A stretch of 64,000 nt of DNA from Chryseobacterium sp. JV274 (GTDB lineage Bacteria; Bacteroidota; Bacteroidia; Flavobacteriales; Weeksellaceae): contig NZ_LR824569.1 of assembly GCF_903969135.1 (NCBI RefSeq), positions 4,423,001 to 4,487,000 on the forward strand. The letters are read 5' to 3'. A program made the translations under genes and the position numbers. The notes below the pieces were generated by a model. The model saw only the letters and a program-made list of their open reading frames with translations. It was not told the origin of the DNA and ran no database searches. Positions 23,707 to 33,115 of the stretch are shown here, in pieces (position 1 is the stretch's first letter; the number at the start of each line of letters is the position of its first letter).

Positions 23707-26700
23707 CTATTTATCTAATTCCCAAAAAGCTTTATCTCTTATCACTAATGGATCAGAGCCGGCAAGGTTTACAACACTTTGATGTTTTTCAAGCCCCTTT
23801 ATTATATTGATTAAATTTTCTTTTTTCAATTTACTGTCCAAGGCGAAAAGTGATTCTACTTCTTTAATCTTAATTTCGTTTACTCTATGAATCACCCAAG
23901 TCAATATATAATTTGAGTATTCGTTTTCACCAGTGGCAAAATGATTTAAGAATTGAGTTGAAAGTACTGTACCTACTCCAAATTCACGCCCTTCTTTCAA
24001 TATTTTTTTTAGTGACTGGAAATTTTTACTAAGAAAATTATCTGCTTCATCTACCAAGATTATTTTACGTAATTGTCGTAGATTGTTTTCAATGGCACTA
24101 TGTCCGTGTCGTTGCATTTGTGTATAAAATGCATCTAGCGTAATGGCTACGATTAAGTTTTGAATAGATTCATCATATCCAGATAGATTAATAACAACAA
24201 CACCTTCAATAAGAGAATAAAGTGATTGTGTTTTAGTTGGATCTGATTCGAAAATTTCAAAGTCAGACAAATTTGAGATAGCGGCATATAAACTATCTTG
24301 GGACACTTCCGGATTCTCCAGATAAATATTACACACATCACCTAAAGTAGGTGGAGTTTTTGACCATGTTTCTCTTTTTCCTCTTTCTATACCTTTGTTT
24401 TCATAAGCATTAACTATAATATCCCTCAACTTCTGTCTCTGTACATTTCCGAGATTAAATGCATTAGCGATCGTTTCTTTAATATCATTTGCCGTATGTA
24501 ATGGTAGCATTGGTTTAGACTGGGGTGTTGGGTCTAGAGCTAAAGGATTGTACGGTAACTGATGTGGTTCAAAAACTTTTGCATCGGTCGCCTTCACAAA
24601 GTCATCCTTGATGTAATCCCCTTTGTAATCGAAAATGAGAATTCCTAGTTTCTCATCCCCAGGGTTTTGGACAGCATTTTTATAAATTTGCGAAATTAAC
24701 GATTTAGTAAATTGAGTTTTACCAGTTCCCATTGTTCCAATAATTCCCGTATTTGTATGCATTACCTTGTCAGAATTATTCGGTTCCCAAATGACAGGTT
24801 TCTGTGTATTCAAATCAGTTCCAAAAACTATTTTCATTCCGGTATCTGAAAGCCTCTCTTTTGGCTTTTCCAAAATTGTTTCTTCGGAAACAAAAGGTTC
24901 ATCCGGCAGACTACTTTTACTCTCAAGCAATATATCATCTGACTCAACTGATATTTTTGAGATAGCATTACAATCATAACGCGAAGCCAACAATTTAGAA
25001 GTATCAATAGTAGTTGTTGTGTGATGAAATAATTCAATAAGCTCGTCAACTGATTTAACAAGGAAATTGTAACCATCTTGTTCCATAAGATTAACTTCCA
25101 TACAGTTTTCAGAAGTACTCAGTTTACGTGTAATGGTATCATTTCCAAAATAAATTAAGCCGAAATCTCCAATAATTGACTTGAGTGATTTTGAAATGGT
25201 AAACTGGTTATTCAATAATTCGGTTCTATAATCATTTAGAATAATATCCCACTTCTGATTCTCCCATATTTGAAATAATTTCATCTTTTCAGCACTGGCC
25301 AAAATCAATTTAGCAAAGAAATTTTTGTAGAATTCAGAAATAAAACCATCCTTAGATAAATGATTGTAAATTAATTCAGCTGTTTTCTCTCCTTGTATCC
25401 TCCCTTTATTAACAATATTTACACCGCCGATCTTCAGTTCAACAGGATAAAAATACATTTCTAATTTCTCCTTTTTTTTCTCCAGACCGATTAACAGTAG
25501 ATCATCACTATAAGATCCTCCTGCGCCTAAATTTTTTGTAGAAAACAGACCTTCTTCTTTTGTAAGACCTGCATTTCCTGAAACTCGTAAAATCTCCTCT
25601 AATGAAATTGGAACCCAGATTATACATGGATTATGCAGAAAGGTTAATGCCGTTTTAACACCTGACAATAAACTCAGCTTCTCTTTTGGAAAATGACTTT
25701 TTTGACGTACCAATCCCAATAACCAGTCTCCATTAATTGCGTTGAAAAAGTTAATAATAGGTATAGTATCTGTTTGTGGGGTAAACAAAACTTTGTGCTT
25801 TGAAAGAAATTCCTGAACTACAAATGCATATTGCTCTGTTTTTCTGCTTACAGTAATTGCATCGTAGCCACTTGAATTGGTATATTGATCGCTGTAATGC
25901 ACAATTACCAAGTCTGACTGATCTTTGAAAAAATCTAAATCGACCCTCGGATCAATGTATGTCACCCAATGTGAACTCGAATATAATTTTTCTAATTGAG
26001 TACGGATAGCATTATTAATGGTTGTGCACAGTGCTTTGCTTGAGTCAAAAGGGTCATCATTAGATGCCACTTTCGCCAGTGCATTGTAACGAGTAGTTAA
26101 TTCAATAAGATCAGATTTTTCTGTTGATAAAAAGCGCGTTCCGAATCCTGTTCGATATGTATCTTGATGGGGTATAAACGAAACATCAGAAAGTAAACCG
26201 TCTAATGATAAGCCCGTTTTAACATCTTTCATTTCGTTAAAGGAGAATGCAGATGTTTCAGTGTCAAATTGGTAAAATGTAATGTGTGCATACTCATAGA
26301 GTTCCTCCTCTTTCGGAAATGATCGGGAATAGAATTTCACTTTTTCAAAAAAGGTGTTAAGCAAATCATCCTTATCAAAATCATTGGTTTTCAAATTAAC
26401 TTCAAGTTGATCTTCAATTTCACTGATCGAAGAGTAAAAAGTTAATTCTTCAAATTTATTGACAAGATTTTCAGATCCATAAATGAATACTTCGATCGGA
26501 ATCAGATCATTCAGCCTTTTATTTTTGTGGGTGTTCAAATCTGTCCTGTAAAACTCAAAGAGTCCATGGAGTACTTCTTTACAGTCTCCTTGATTGATTA
26601 CATTTATTCTAATCGGAGCTTGCTTCGATTGATCAAATAAAATACTATAATTGCTTTTGAAATCTTTTAATTTTGAAGAAATCAAATTAGCGACATAACT

Positions 26701-28872
26701 TTTGGAAATTCCCTGCTTAGTGTCTGAGTACATAGAGTAATACATCCATTCAGGAGAATGTACAGATTCAGTCGGAACATAAATTTCCCTTGATTTACCC
26801 TCTATATACGGTAGTAGATTGTTTGGATTTAATCGTTTTAAAATCGCATTATAGGATTGCGTATCATTGTCTAAAGTCCTGTTAATCTGTAATTGGTATG
26901 CAACATTCAGCGGATGATAAGGACTCAGTTTTATTTTTTTTGCTCCTGAATTTTCTTTGATTACCCCCAATAAGAAGACATTTTTTTGCTTTGATGTCAA
27001 TATTTGGTTTTCTGTAAAAGCTGTAATATAGTTTAAAATTTCTTTTACATATTTAGATGCAATCTCTTTTTCCGAATCTTCTAAGTAAGCTAAACTGGGT
27101 TGCACTTTTTTAATTCTAAAAACCTCACGAAACTGATCAAATGTATCTTTGATGGATTGATCCAAATCAAGTGGAATCTCTGAAATCTCTTCATTAACAT
27201 TTTCCTCCCAACTATATCCATCAGAATTTGTTAATTTTTGTTCAAGTATAAGGTTTTTTCTAAATTCACCGCTTACAGTTCTTTCTTGTTGTTCTGTTTT
27301 GAGTTGAATTTTTATAATTTCGTTCTCTTGCTTATATCGAAAATCAGATTTATTGATTCTTTTTGCTTTCCATACTTCTAATCCATTTATTAATCTTGGA
27401 GGATCAAAATCTGGTTTGATATGGATGGAAATTAGAGTCTCTTTAATTGTGATTTGAAAATAAACTTCTTCTGCATCTATATTTGCATAATCGCAGTTCA
27501 ATTTCAAAGATGTAAATTCAGTAATAACATAATTCTTACTGTATTCGAGTTCTTCTTCTATTACATGCTGCTCTCCTTCATTAAAAATGATGATATTGTC
27601 ATCTTTTACGGAAAGATAATTTCCAAGAGATCCTGCTCTGATAAGGAAATTAGATTCGAATTGAGTTAAATAATTAGATTCGAAAGGAACATGCAATAAC
27701 TTAAGCAGAAATTTTTTCCCGGAATCAGGGTCTCTGTATTCAATGAGGTGGAAATTATTTGTGTTCTCACATTTAGGTAATGTTACCAAAAGATTGTATC
27801 CACTGCTTTGAACTATTAAATTTCTTCCTTTGTAGTTTATGCCGTCTTTTTTAGTACGTTGATCAAATTTAATTTCTACTACTATATCTTCCTGCTGGTT
27901 TTGATTGAATACAAGCAGATTGTAATTTCGTTTCTTCGAAGCCGTTACACCATCTGTGCGTTTCCAAAGGGTAATATCTCTTGAATCGCAAGATACAGAT
28001 GTAATTTCTGGAATCGATTTATTTTTTTCAGCTTCCAGCCACTTAGATAATTCTCCAAAATCTGTCGTCTTCCAGTCTTCTTTAATAAACTTTTTATAAG
28101 CATTTTCAGGCAATATTTCTTTAAGCTCTGTTTCCGGTTCGTCATCTTGAAAAATTGCTTCTATTCTTCCAAAGAGTTTATAATTTTCTAGAATATCAAC
28201 GTCTACCTTTGTCCCTTTTGTAGCTAATTCTTCATGAGGAAATAAACCGAGAGCTTGAAAATCAACGGTATCAATTGTTCCTTTCTCCAAAACTTTTATG
28301 ACAGATTCATAGTCGAAAACTGAATTGTTATCTTCTAAAATGTTTTTTGTTTTGTAACTGAGAACCGCTTTTAGAATTTCTTTTTCATGGTATTTTAAAG
28401 TTCTATTCTCATTAATATCTTTCTCAACTCGCTTGCGAAAACTTAGATAGTGTAGAGGCATGCCGTCTTTTTCCAAATTTTCACTTCCACCGGATATACT
28501 TTCTAGTTTTTGACTGTAAATGATTAACATTGCAGTGTTTTCAAAACCTAATGCTTGTTGAGAAACATTGTTTCTTAACATAGTAAAGTAGTCTTCGGTA
28601 GCATTTTCACTTGAAACAACCAAAACCTTTATATCATTAATTTCAATGGTAAATGATTCGAAAGGAACACTGCCCGATGGATGTTGGTAAGAGAATGTCT
28701 CGATACTCGAAACATTGGCAGATCGAAGAGCATCGAACAATTGCTGTACATAAGATTTTTCTTCAAGATATAAATTATATCTGTCTCCGGGTCTAATCTG
28801 TTGATTGATAAAAAATTCAACGATTAATTCTGATATATATTTATAAAGAGGATTTAATGTATTGTGCATCAC
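23707..28872 (-). CDS. dptH: DptH, large HerA/FtsK-like ATPase of phosphorothioation-dependent restriction
   Basis: A 1721-aa protein. About 1370 residues of poorly recognisable sequence precede a C-terminal HerA/FtsK-type ATPase domain, with Walker A GTMGTGKT near residue 1377 and Walker B IILVDEADNF near residue 1604. This matches DptH, which with DptF and DptG restricts DNA lacking phosphorothioate marks. The start overlaps the dptG 3' end by 32 nt. The short, charged antisense and alternate-frame ORFs within are shadows. A nuclease active site is not evident by eye in the N-terminal region. Confidence 0.88.
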   Translation of the reverse strand: MMHNTLNPLYKYISELIVEFFINQQIRPGDRYNLYLEEKSYVQQLFDALRSANVSSIETFSYQHPSGSVPFESFTIEINDIKVLVVSSENATEDYFTMLRNNVSQQALGFENTAMLIIYSQKLESISGGSENLEKDGMPLHYLSFRKRVEKDINENRTLKYHEKEILKAVLSYKTKNILEDNNSVFDYESVIKVLEKGTIDTVDFQALGLFPHEELATKGTKVDVDILENYKLFGRIEAIFQDDEPETELKEILPENAYKKFIKEDWKTTDFGELSKWLEAEKNKSIPEITSVSCDSRDITLWKRTDGVTASKKRNYNLLVFNQNQQEDIVVEIKFDQRTKKDGINYKGRNLIVQSSGYNLLVTLPKCENTNNFHLIEYRDPDSGKKFLLKLLHVPFESNYLTQFESNFLIRAGSLGNYLSVKDDNIIIFNEGEQHVIEEELEYSKNYVITEFTSLKLNCDYANIDAEEVYFQITIKETLISIHIKPDFDPPRLINGLEVWKAKRINKSDFRYKQENEIIKIQLKTEQQERTVSGEFRKNLILEQKLTNSDGYSWEENVNEEISEIPLDLDQSIKDTFDQFREVFRIKKVQPSLAYLEDSEKEIASKYVKEILNYITAFTENQILTSKQKNVFLLGVIKENSGAKKIKLSPYHPLNVAYQLQINRTLDNDTQSYNAILKRLNPNNLLPYIEGKSREIYVPTESVHSPEWMYYSMYSDTKQGISKSYVANLISSKLKDFKSNYSILFDQSKQAPIRINVINQGDCKEVLHGLFEFYRTDLNTHKNKRLNDLIPIEVFIYGSENLVNKFEELTFYSSISEIEDQLEVNLKTNDFDKDDLLNTFFEKVKFYSRSFPKEEELYEYAHITFYQFDTETSAFSFNEMKDVKTGLSLDGLLSDVSFIPHQDTYRTGFGTRFLSTEKSDLIELTTRYNALAKVASNDDPFDSSKALCTTINNAIRTQLEKLYSSSHWVTYIDPRVDLDFFKDQSDLVIVHYSDQYTNSSGYDAITVSRKTEQYAFVVQEFLSKHKVLFTPQTDTIPIINFFNAINGDWLLGLVRQKSHFPKEKLSLLSGVKTALTFLHNPCIIWVPISLEEILRVSGNAGLTKEEGLFSTKNLGAGGSYSDDLLLIGLEKKKEKLEMYFYPVELKIGGVNIVNKGRIQGEKTAELIYNHLSKDGFISEFYKNFFAKLILASAEKMKLFQIWENQKWDIILNDYRTELLNNQFTISKSLKSIIGDFGLIYFGNDTITRKLSTSENCMEVNLMEQDGYNFLVKSVDELIELFHHTTTTIDTSKLLASRYDCNAISKISVESDDILLESKSSLPDEPFVSEETILEKPKERLSDTGMKIVFGTDLNTQKPVIWEPNNSDKVMHTNTGIIGTMGTGKTQFTKSLISQIYKNAVQNPGDEKLGILIFDYKGDYIKDDFVKATDAKVFEPHQLPYNPLALDPTPQSKPMLPLHTANDIKETIANAFNLGNVQRQKLRDIIVNAYENKGIERGKRETWSKTPPTLGDVCNIYLENPEVSQDSLYAAISNLSDFEIFESDPTKTQSLYSLIEGVVVINLSGYDESIQNLIVAITLDAFYTQMQRHGHSAIENNLRQLRKIILVDEADNFLSKNFQSLKKILKEGREFGVGTVLSTQFLNHFATGENEYSNYILTWVIHRVNEIKIKEVESLFALDSKLKKENLINIIKGLEKHQSVVNLAGSDPLVIRDKAFWELDK

Positions 28873-30301
28873 CGCTATCGCTTTTTTTCTCGATTAGATT
28901 AATTCGTTCAAATAATTTAATAACTTCCAATTTAGAAGTTTCATCAAATGTGATCCCTCGTTCTTGAAGTTTTTCCCAAAACGATTTTAAACGAATTTTT
29001 TCTCTGTTTCCCACACATAGTTTGGTTAGAAACAGTAAAATCTCTTGAGATAACACCAATTTGCTTCCCAGACGTCCACCTGATTTTGTAAAGTTTTCTT
29101 TACTGAAGCTACTTAGCCACAAAGCGTAGTCCTTGTAAGGTTTATTACGTTTTCCGTTCTCAAATTGGTAGCGGATTGTATACCATAATGAATAGATCAG
29201 TGTTGTAATCTCTTGATCAAAACTCTTTAAATTAAGATTACTGTGACATTCTTCCCAACTTGCAGGAGGATTTAGTGTCTTTACTTCATTTTTATAAAAT
29301 TCGAGTAACTGTTCTAAACAAGTTTTAAATTCTTCTTTTTCCGATTCTTCAAAAGAGTTAAATAATTTTGTAATCTCATCATAATCGCCAATCAAAGTAT
29401 TATCTACTAGGATGTAATTAATCAATTCTAATGCGTTAGCGTGTGCAAAAACACGTTCGTAATGTTTAGAAACCTCTCTCCATCCGATTTTATGGAGTTG
29501 TAATCTTGATTCGGATAAATTTTCCCAATCCATAGAAAAGTAAATTGGTTTTATATGGTAATCCTGCTGTCCAAAATTGTCTAGTTTGAAAGTTAGTTGT
29601 GTAAAGTAAAAAAAATAGTAATATTTGAAGAATAATTCAAAATTCTCCAAAAAATAATCTTTATCACTCATTAAAAAATCAAAATCTTTTTGAAATATTT
29701 CGGTAACAGCAGGAATCATATTTTTAAAAATCTGCTTGTCGCGTTTACTATCTTTTTTGTCGATATGATTTGGCAAACATTCTGAAATAAGTTGATTCAG
29801 AATGTTTTTACTTTTGTTTTCAGAAAATAGAGCTTTAAATTGTTCATTGTTTTGAATAAAAACATCTGAAATAAAGACTGGAACGTCCTTTATTGCATTA
29901 TTGTTGTTAATGAAGTTTTTGTAAGAGATAACATGGAAATCATACTTAAACAATGAATTATCATGCTCAAAAAACATTTTATTGATAATGTCTTCCAGTT
30001 GTTTTTTTTCACTAGTCTCAACTTTTTCGAGCACATTTTTGAGAATGGTTTGTTTTAGTTCAGTTTTATAATTCGCAGTGTTCTTGAATTTATCCAATTC
30101 GGTGTTATTGGACAAACGAATAACTTCACCCATAATTCCCTGAAAAGATAAAAAGTCATTTTTAAAGACATGTCCTCCAGGTTGTGTTTTAAATGGAAAT
30201 ATGTTAATCTGGTAACCAGTATGGTGCTGAAATGTATTTGCTTTTAATAGTCTTCCTTCTAAGCCATATTTTCCAGCTTTTAATAATTCTATTTTCCTCA
30301 T
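28841..30301 (-). CDS. dptG: DptG, restriction component
   Basis: A 486-aa protein called mainly from position, size and partner genes. It lies between a DptF-like ATPase (4-nt overlap) and DptH (32-nt overlap). The N-terminal phrase LKAGKYGLEGRLLKANTFQH, HHTGYQINIFPFKTQPGGHV and a helical remainder with many aromatic residues fit the DptG proteins as I recall them. No ATPase or nuclease motif is visible. It is thought to bridge DptF and DptH. The overlapping starts point to translational coupling and fixed stoichiometry. Confidence 0.8.
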   Translation of the reverse strand: MRKIELLKAGKYGLEGRLLKANTFQHHTGYQINIFPFKTQPGGHVFKNDFLSFQGIMGEVIRLSNNTELDKFKNTANYKTELKQTILKNVLEKVETSEKKQLEDIINKMFFEHDNSLFKYDFHVISYKNFINNNNAIKDVPVFISDVFIQNNEQFKALFSENKSKNILNQLISECLPNHIDKKDSKRDKQIFKNMIPAVTEIFQKDFDFLMSDKDYFLENFELFFKYYYFFYFTQLTFKLDNFGQQDYHIKPIYFSMDWENLSESRLQLHKIGWREVSKHYERVFAHANALELINYILVDNTLIGDYDEITKLFNSFEESEKEEFKTCLEQLLEFYKNEVKTLNPPASWEECHSNLNLKSFDQEITTLIYSLWYTIRYQFENGKRNKPYKDYALWLSSFSKENFTKSGGRLGSKLVLSQEILLFLTKLCVGNREKIRLKSFWEKLQERGITFDETSKLEVIKLFERINLIEKKSDSGDAQYIKSSL

Positions 30302-32031
30302 GATACCAATTCAAATTTATAACCTCCAAAATGATTTTTAGTCAGTTTGTAATCAATTGGTTTTCCTACATTTACTTCATCAATATATAAAGTGTTGTAT
30401 TGATTTCCTTGAATTACTTCATTTATAAAATAGACAAAGTATATAAAATTATTATTGTCTTTCTTGTTTGGGCGATACCCCTTATTAATCATTTTCAGCG
30501 TTTTAAATAAACTGTAGTCTATTGCTATTTTAATATCTTGCTCATTTGGAATTGGAGACGCATAACATACAGTGAATTCCTGTACAAACTGATATAAAAC
30601 TTTATCTTCAGAATTATTTGGTATGTACGGTTTCGGAGTTAAGGAAAAATCTTGAAACACCCGATATTTAGTTTGTCTTCTTCCTAGTCTTACAACAACT
30701 TTATCACCTTTCTTTGGATCACCATACCATTTTTTTACGGAATTTTCTACCAAGTTGTAAATTTTGTTTAGATATGTTGGGTTACCTTTATTAAAATGAT
30801 ACAGCCATGTAATGTATTCTTGAAAGTTACTGTTCTCAAAAAGGTTTCCATATTGAAAAAAATTAAGCCTTAAAAAAAATTTTGAAACAAGATTTCTATC
30901 GACTTCATCCATTTTAATAGTTTTAAACACTTCACCATATAATTCTGGTTGAATATTGATTGCAAATAATTCTGATGGACTGTCAATACTTTGTAATTTC
31001 AGTAATTTTTCGTCTGTCTCATCACTTCGTACATTACATGGGTCTAATTCAGAAAGTCTCGCAAACAAATTCGATAGATCTGCATGCTCAAAAATATAAT
31101 TCGGAATTAGACAATCTATAAGCTCAGAATCGGACAAATTACGGACAGCATTTAATTGATCAATATCAGCTAATGAAGACAATTGTATAGGAACAATCAA
31201 GTCATAAATAAAATTGAGTAAGGATCGTACTGACACTATCTCCTTGTTTTGAGCAATGGATTGGATTATTAATAGCTCAATCAATTCTCTGTTTTCAGAA
31301 CGGAATAGGAATTCGTAGTTATATTTTACCGGGCATCTGGATAAGTCAGCAACATCTTTGATCTTTTTATATGCTTTGTATATAAGATTACTTTCAGAAG
31401 GAGTAATAATTCTACATAGTAATTCTTTAATAATATCGGATACGGGACCATTTTCTGTTAGCGAGTATAAATGGTAATCCGTAAAATTTATTTGATGAAA
31501 ATGGCTGTCAGCATTAAAATCTTGAGAACTTACCAATGTATTGTCCAAAATGGATTCTTTCTGGATAAATGTTCCTAATTTCTGAAATTTAAAACCATAT
31601 TCTTCCATAAACTTGCTCAAAGTTCCTAGGTTAATAGCAAGAATCAGTTTTACATTAGATTGACTAATGTTTTCATCTGTAAAACTATTTAGAGTTCGGA
31701 GTAGTGTATCGTTTGAAGATTCATTTGGATTATGAGATTCTGTAGCATCATTATGGATTTGAAATTTCCCTATCTCATTCGGGATTTCATTATGCAAATA
31801 TGATAAAATATGCGATTTTCCGTCTCCCACATTTCCGCAAACGAGTACAAGCTGTGAAGTGTTAAGCTTGCTGCTTGAAATAATAATCTGCTTTAATTTA
31901 TTCTCAACCTCTCTTTCAATATGTAGAAATTTCTTGAAATCATCAATGTCATAGCTATTACCTTGTGCGATAGCATACCTAGAAGACTCCTTAAGTTTCT
32001 GTAGTTCATCAATTAATATATGATTTCTCAT
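30298..32031 (-). CDS. dptF: DptF, P-loop ATPase of phosphorothioation-dependent restriction
   Basis: A 577-aa protein with Walker A GNVGDGKSHILSYL at residues 66-73 and a possible Walker B in NVKLILAINLG. C-terminal residues (YIDEVNVGKPIDYKLTKNHF) match the DptF pattern as I know it. It overlaps dptG by 4 nt and follows the XRE regulator by 68 bp on the same strand. DptF, DptG and DptH together attack unmodified DNA. The modification genes dndCDE are encoded on the other strand about 9 kb away. Confidence 0.85.
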   Translation of the reverse strand: MRNHILIDELQKLKESSRYAIAQGNSYDIDDFKKFLHIEREVENKLKQIIISSSKLNTSQLVLVCGNVGDGKSHILSYLHNEIPNEIGKFQIHNDATESHNPNESSNDTLLRTLNSFTDENISQSNVKLILAINLGTLSKFMEEYGFKFQKLGTFIQKESILDNTLVSSQDFNADSHFHQINFTDYHLYSLTENGPVSDIIKELLCRIITPSESNLIYKAYKKIKDVADLSRCPVKYNYEFLFRSENRELIELLIIQSIAQNKEIVSVRSLLNFIYDLIVPIQLSSLADIDQLNAVRNLSDSELIDCLIPNYIFEHADLSNLFARLSELDPCNVRSDETDEKLLKLQSIDSPSELFAINIQPELYGEVFKTIKMDEVDRNLVSKFFLRLNFFQYGNLFENSNFQEYITWLYHFNKGNPTYLNKIYNLVENSVKKWYGDPKKGDKVVVRLGRRQTKYRVFQDFSLTPKPYIPNNSEDKVLYQFVQEFTVCYASPIPNEQDIKIAIDYSLFKTLKMINKGYRPNKKDNNNFIYFVYFINEVIQGNQYNTLYIDEVNVGKPIDYKLTKNHFGGYKFELVS

Positions 32032-32099
32032 AATCTGTTTTTAAATAATTCATGGTATAGTTTTTTAATTGATTTTTTTGAATAAAATTCAAATTTTCG

Positions 32100-32474
32100 T
32101 CAAGCCTTTTTTTTATTTAGATCTTTGTATTTATCTTTCAAAAGCTTTTTAAGAGAATTATAATAGTCTTGCTTTTCTTTTGTAAGCTTTTTTTCCAGCT
32201 TTAGACATTTTTCCACAATCAAAAGGTTTTCTTCCAAAGATTTTAATTGAAACAGTGATTCATAATCTAGTCCAACGGCTTGAAAAATTTTTAGTAGATT
32301 CTGCCAACTAGGTGAAGTTTCTGCTCTTTCCACCCTTCCAATCATCGTAGCATTTGAACCAATGAATAATCCAATATCCTCCTGCGAAAGATTTTTCTCT
32401 AATCTTTTAAATTTGATCAAGCATCCTATTTGCAATGCGAGAATATCTATTTCATAGTCATTGTAATTTTGCAT
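32100..32474 (-). CDS. XRE-family regulator at the head of the dpt operon
   Basis: A 124-aa protein. An N-terminal XRE HTH covers residues 11-65 (IGCLIKFKRLEKNLSQEDIG, GSNATMIGRVERAETSPSWQ, NLLKIFQAVGLDYESL). A Lys-rich helical C-terminal half follows (LKLEKKLTKEKQDYYNSLKK). It lies 68 bp before dptF, in the same direction. A 30-bp perfect palindrome (32502-32531) stands 27 bp upstream of its ATG and is the obvious operator candidate. I infer it autoregulates the dpt-dndB operon, perhaps delaying restriction until modification is in place after transfer. Confidence 0.8.
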   Translation of the reverse strand: MQNYNDYEIDILALQIGCLIKFKRLEKNLSQEDIGLFIGSNATMIGRVERAETSPSWQNLLKIFQAVGLDYESLFQLKSLEENLLIVEKCLKLEKKLTKEKQDYYNSLKKLLKDKYKDLNKKKA

Positions 32475-32501
32475 TTAGTAAAATTTGCAAAAAACAAACA
32501 A

Positions 32502-32531
32502 ATTATTCGATACAAATTTGTATCGAATAAT
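32502..32531. promoter_or_regulatory. 30-bp perfect palindrome, operator candidate
   Basis: ATTATTCGATACAAA followed directly by its reverse complement, with no loop and no mismatch. It lies upstream of the XRE-dptFGH operon. The TTTG of a rightward promoter (32517-32520) is part of it. Lack of a loop argues against a terminator and for binding of a dimeric or tetrameric protein, most likely the adjacent XRE regulator. Confidence 0.7.
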
Positions 32532-32548
32532 GATAAGTGATATATTTG
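32517..32548 (+). promoter_or_regulatory. Rightward consensus promoter overlapping the palindrome
   Basis: TTTG (32517-32520), a 20-bp spacer and TATATTTG (32541-32548) form a good Bacteroidota promoter. Transcription would begin near 32555, at the start of a 9-bp hairpin (32551-32575), and run into the structured region. The -33 box lies within the palindrome, so the XRE regulator could repress it. Confidence 0.6.
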
Positions 32549-32550
32549 TA

Positions 32551-32850
32551 AAAATTACAGCTAAAATGTAATTTTGCGATACTTCAAAGAATAATAGAAG
32601 CTATTGCTTAGAATCTCGCTTAGAAAACTGGTAATTTACGGAACGAGAGGATAAGTATTAAGCTCACGACCTAGGCGTGGGCTCTCTTATCTGTTCCAAG
32701 GTATACCAGTACCCCTAAGCTGATATTGTAGAGTCCCATGCCGTTTTTTTCCCATGCCGTTCGCTTTATCTCTACATCATAAATCTAAGCCCGCTTCCTA
32801 AACATAGTATCAGACTACACGATACAATAGGAATGTACAACCTATTGCGG
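32551..32850 (+). ncRNA. Candidate structured RNA or long 5' leader upstream of the SusC-like gene
   Basis: A cluster of stems is seen in about 300 nt. (1) 32551-32575, AAAATTACA with its complement, 9 bp. (2) A long interrupted hairpin 32627-32710 whose outer stem is ACTGGTA/TACCAGT. It then has GGAAC/GTTCC and ATAAG/CTTAT, and an inner AGcTCACG/CGTGgGCT stem with loop ACCTAGG. (3) GTAGAG/CTCTAC at 32728-32775, enclosing two direct copies of CCCATGCCGTT. (4) CAATAGG/CCTATTG at 32825-32847. Two GCTTAGAA direct repeats (32606, 32618) lie between. No ORF of note is present. No known Rfam family is claimed. Confidence 0.5.
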
Positions 32851-33115
32851 CTTTAAAAAGCTTACACGGGAACACAGATTTCATTCATATTAAATTCTTT
32901 CCGGTGCCTTACGGTCACTGCTTACAGAACCTCACCAGTCCTTTTTCATACCAAAGGGCATCAGGAAAGTCTTTATCTAAAAAATGAATCAAAAAAACTA
33001 CTCAACTTAAAAATCAGAAGAAAGAAAAAAGCCCCTTCCCATAGAGTTTGCAGACCAACGGGAAAGAGCGTAGTTCAGTAATTAATCTTTAAAAATTAAA
33101 AACCTTTACAAATCT
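32851..33115. other. Remaining leader before the SusC-like gene
   Basis: 265 bp without a credible ORF. CCCTTCCCA (33033-33041) and GGGAAAG could pair weakly across about 20 nt. It is probably 5' untranslated sequence of the SusC operon. Confidence 0.4.

Noticed and set aside
32502..32531. Palindrome as an intrinsic terminator
   Set aside because: No loop, no following T-run, and no gene ends next to it on the left; operator use is more likely.
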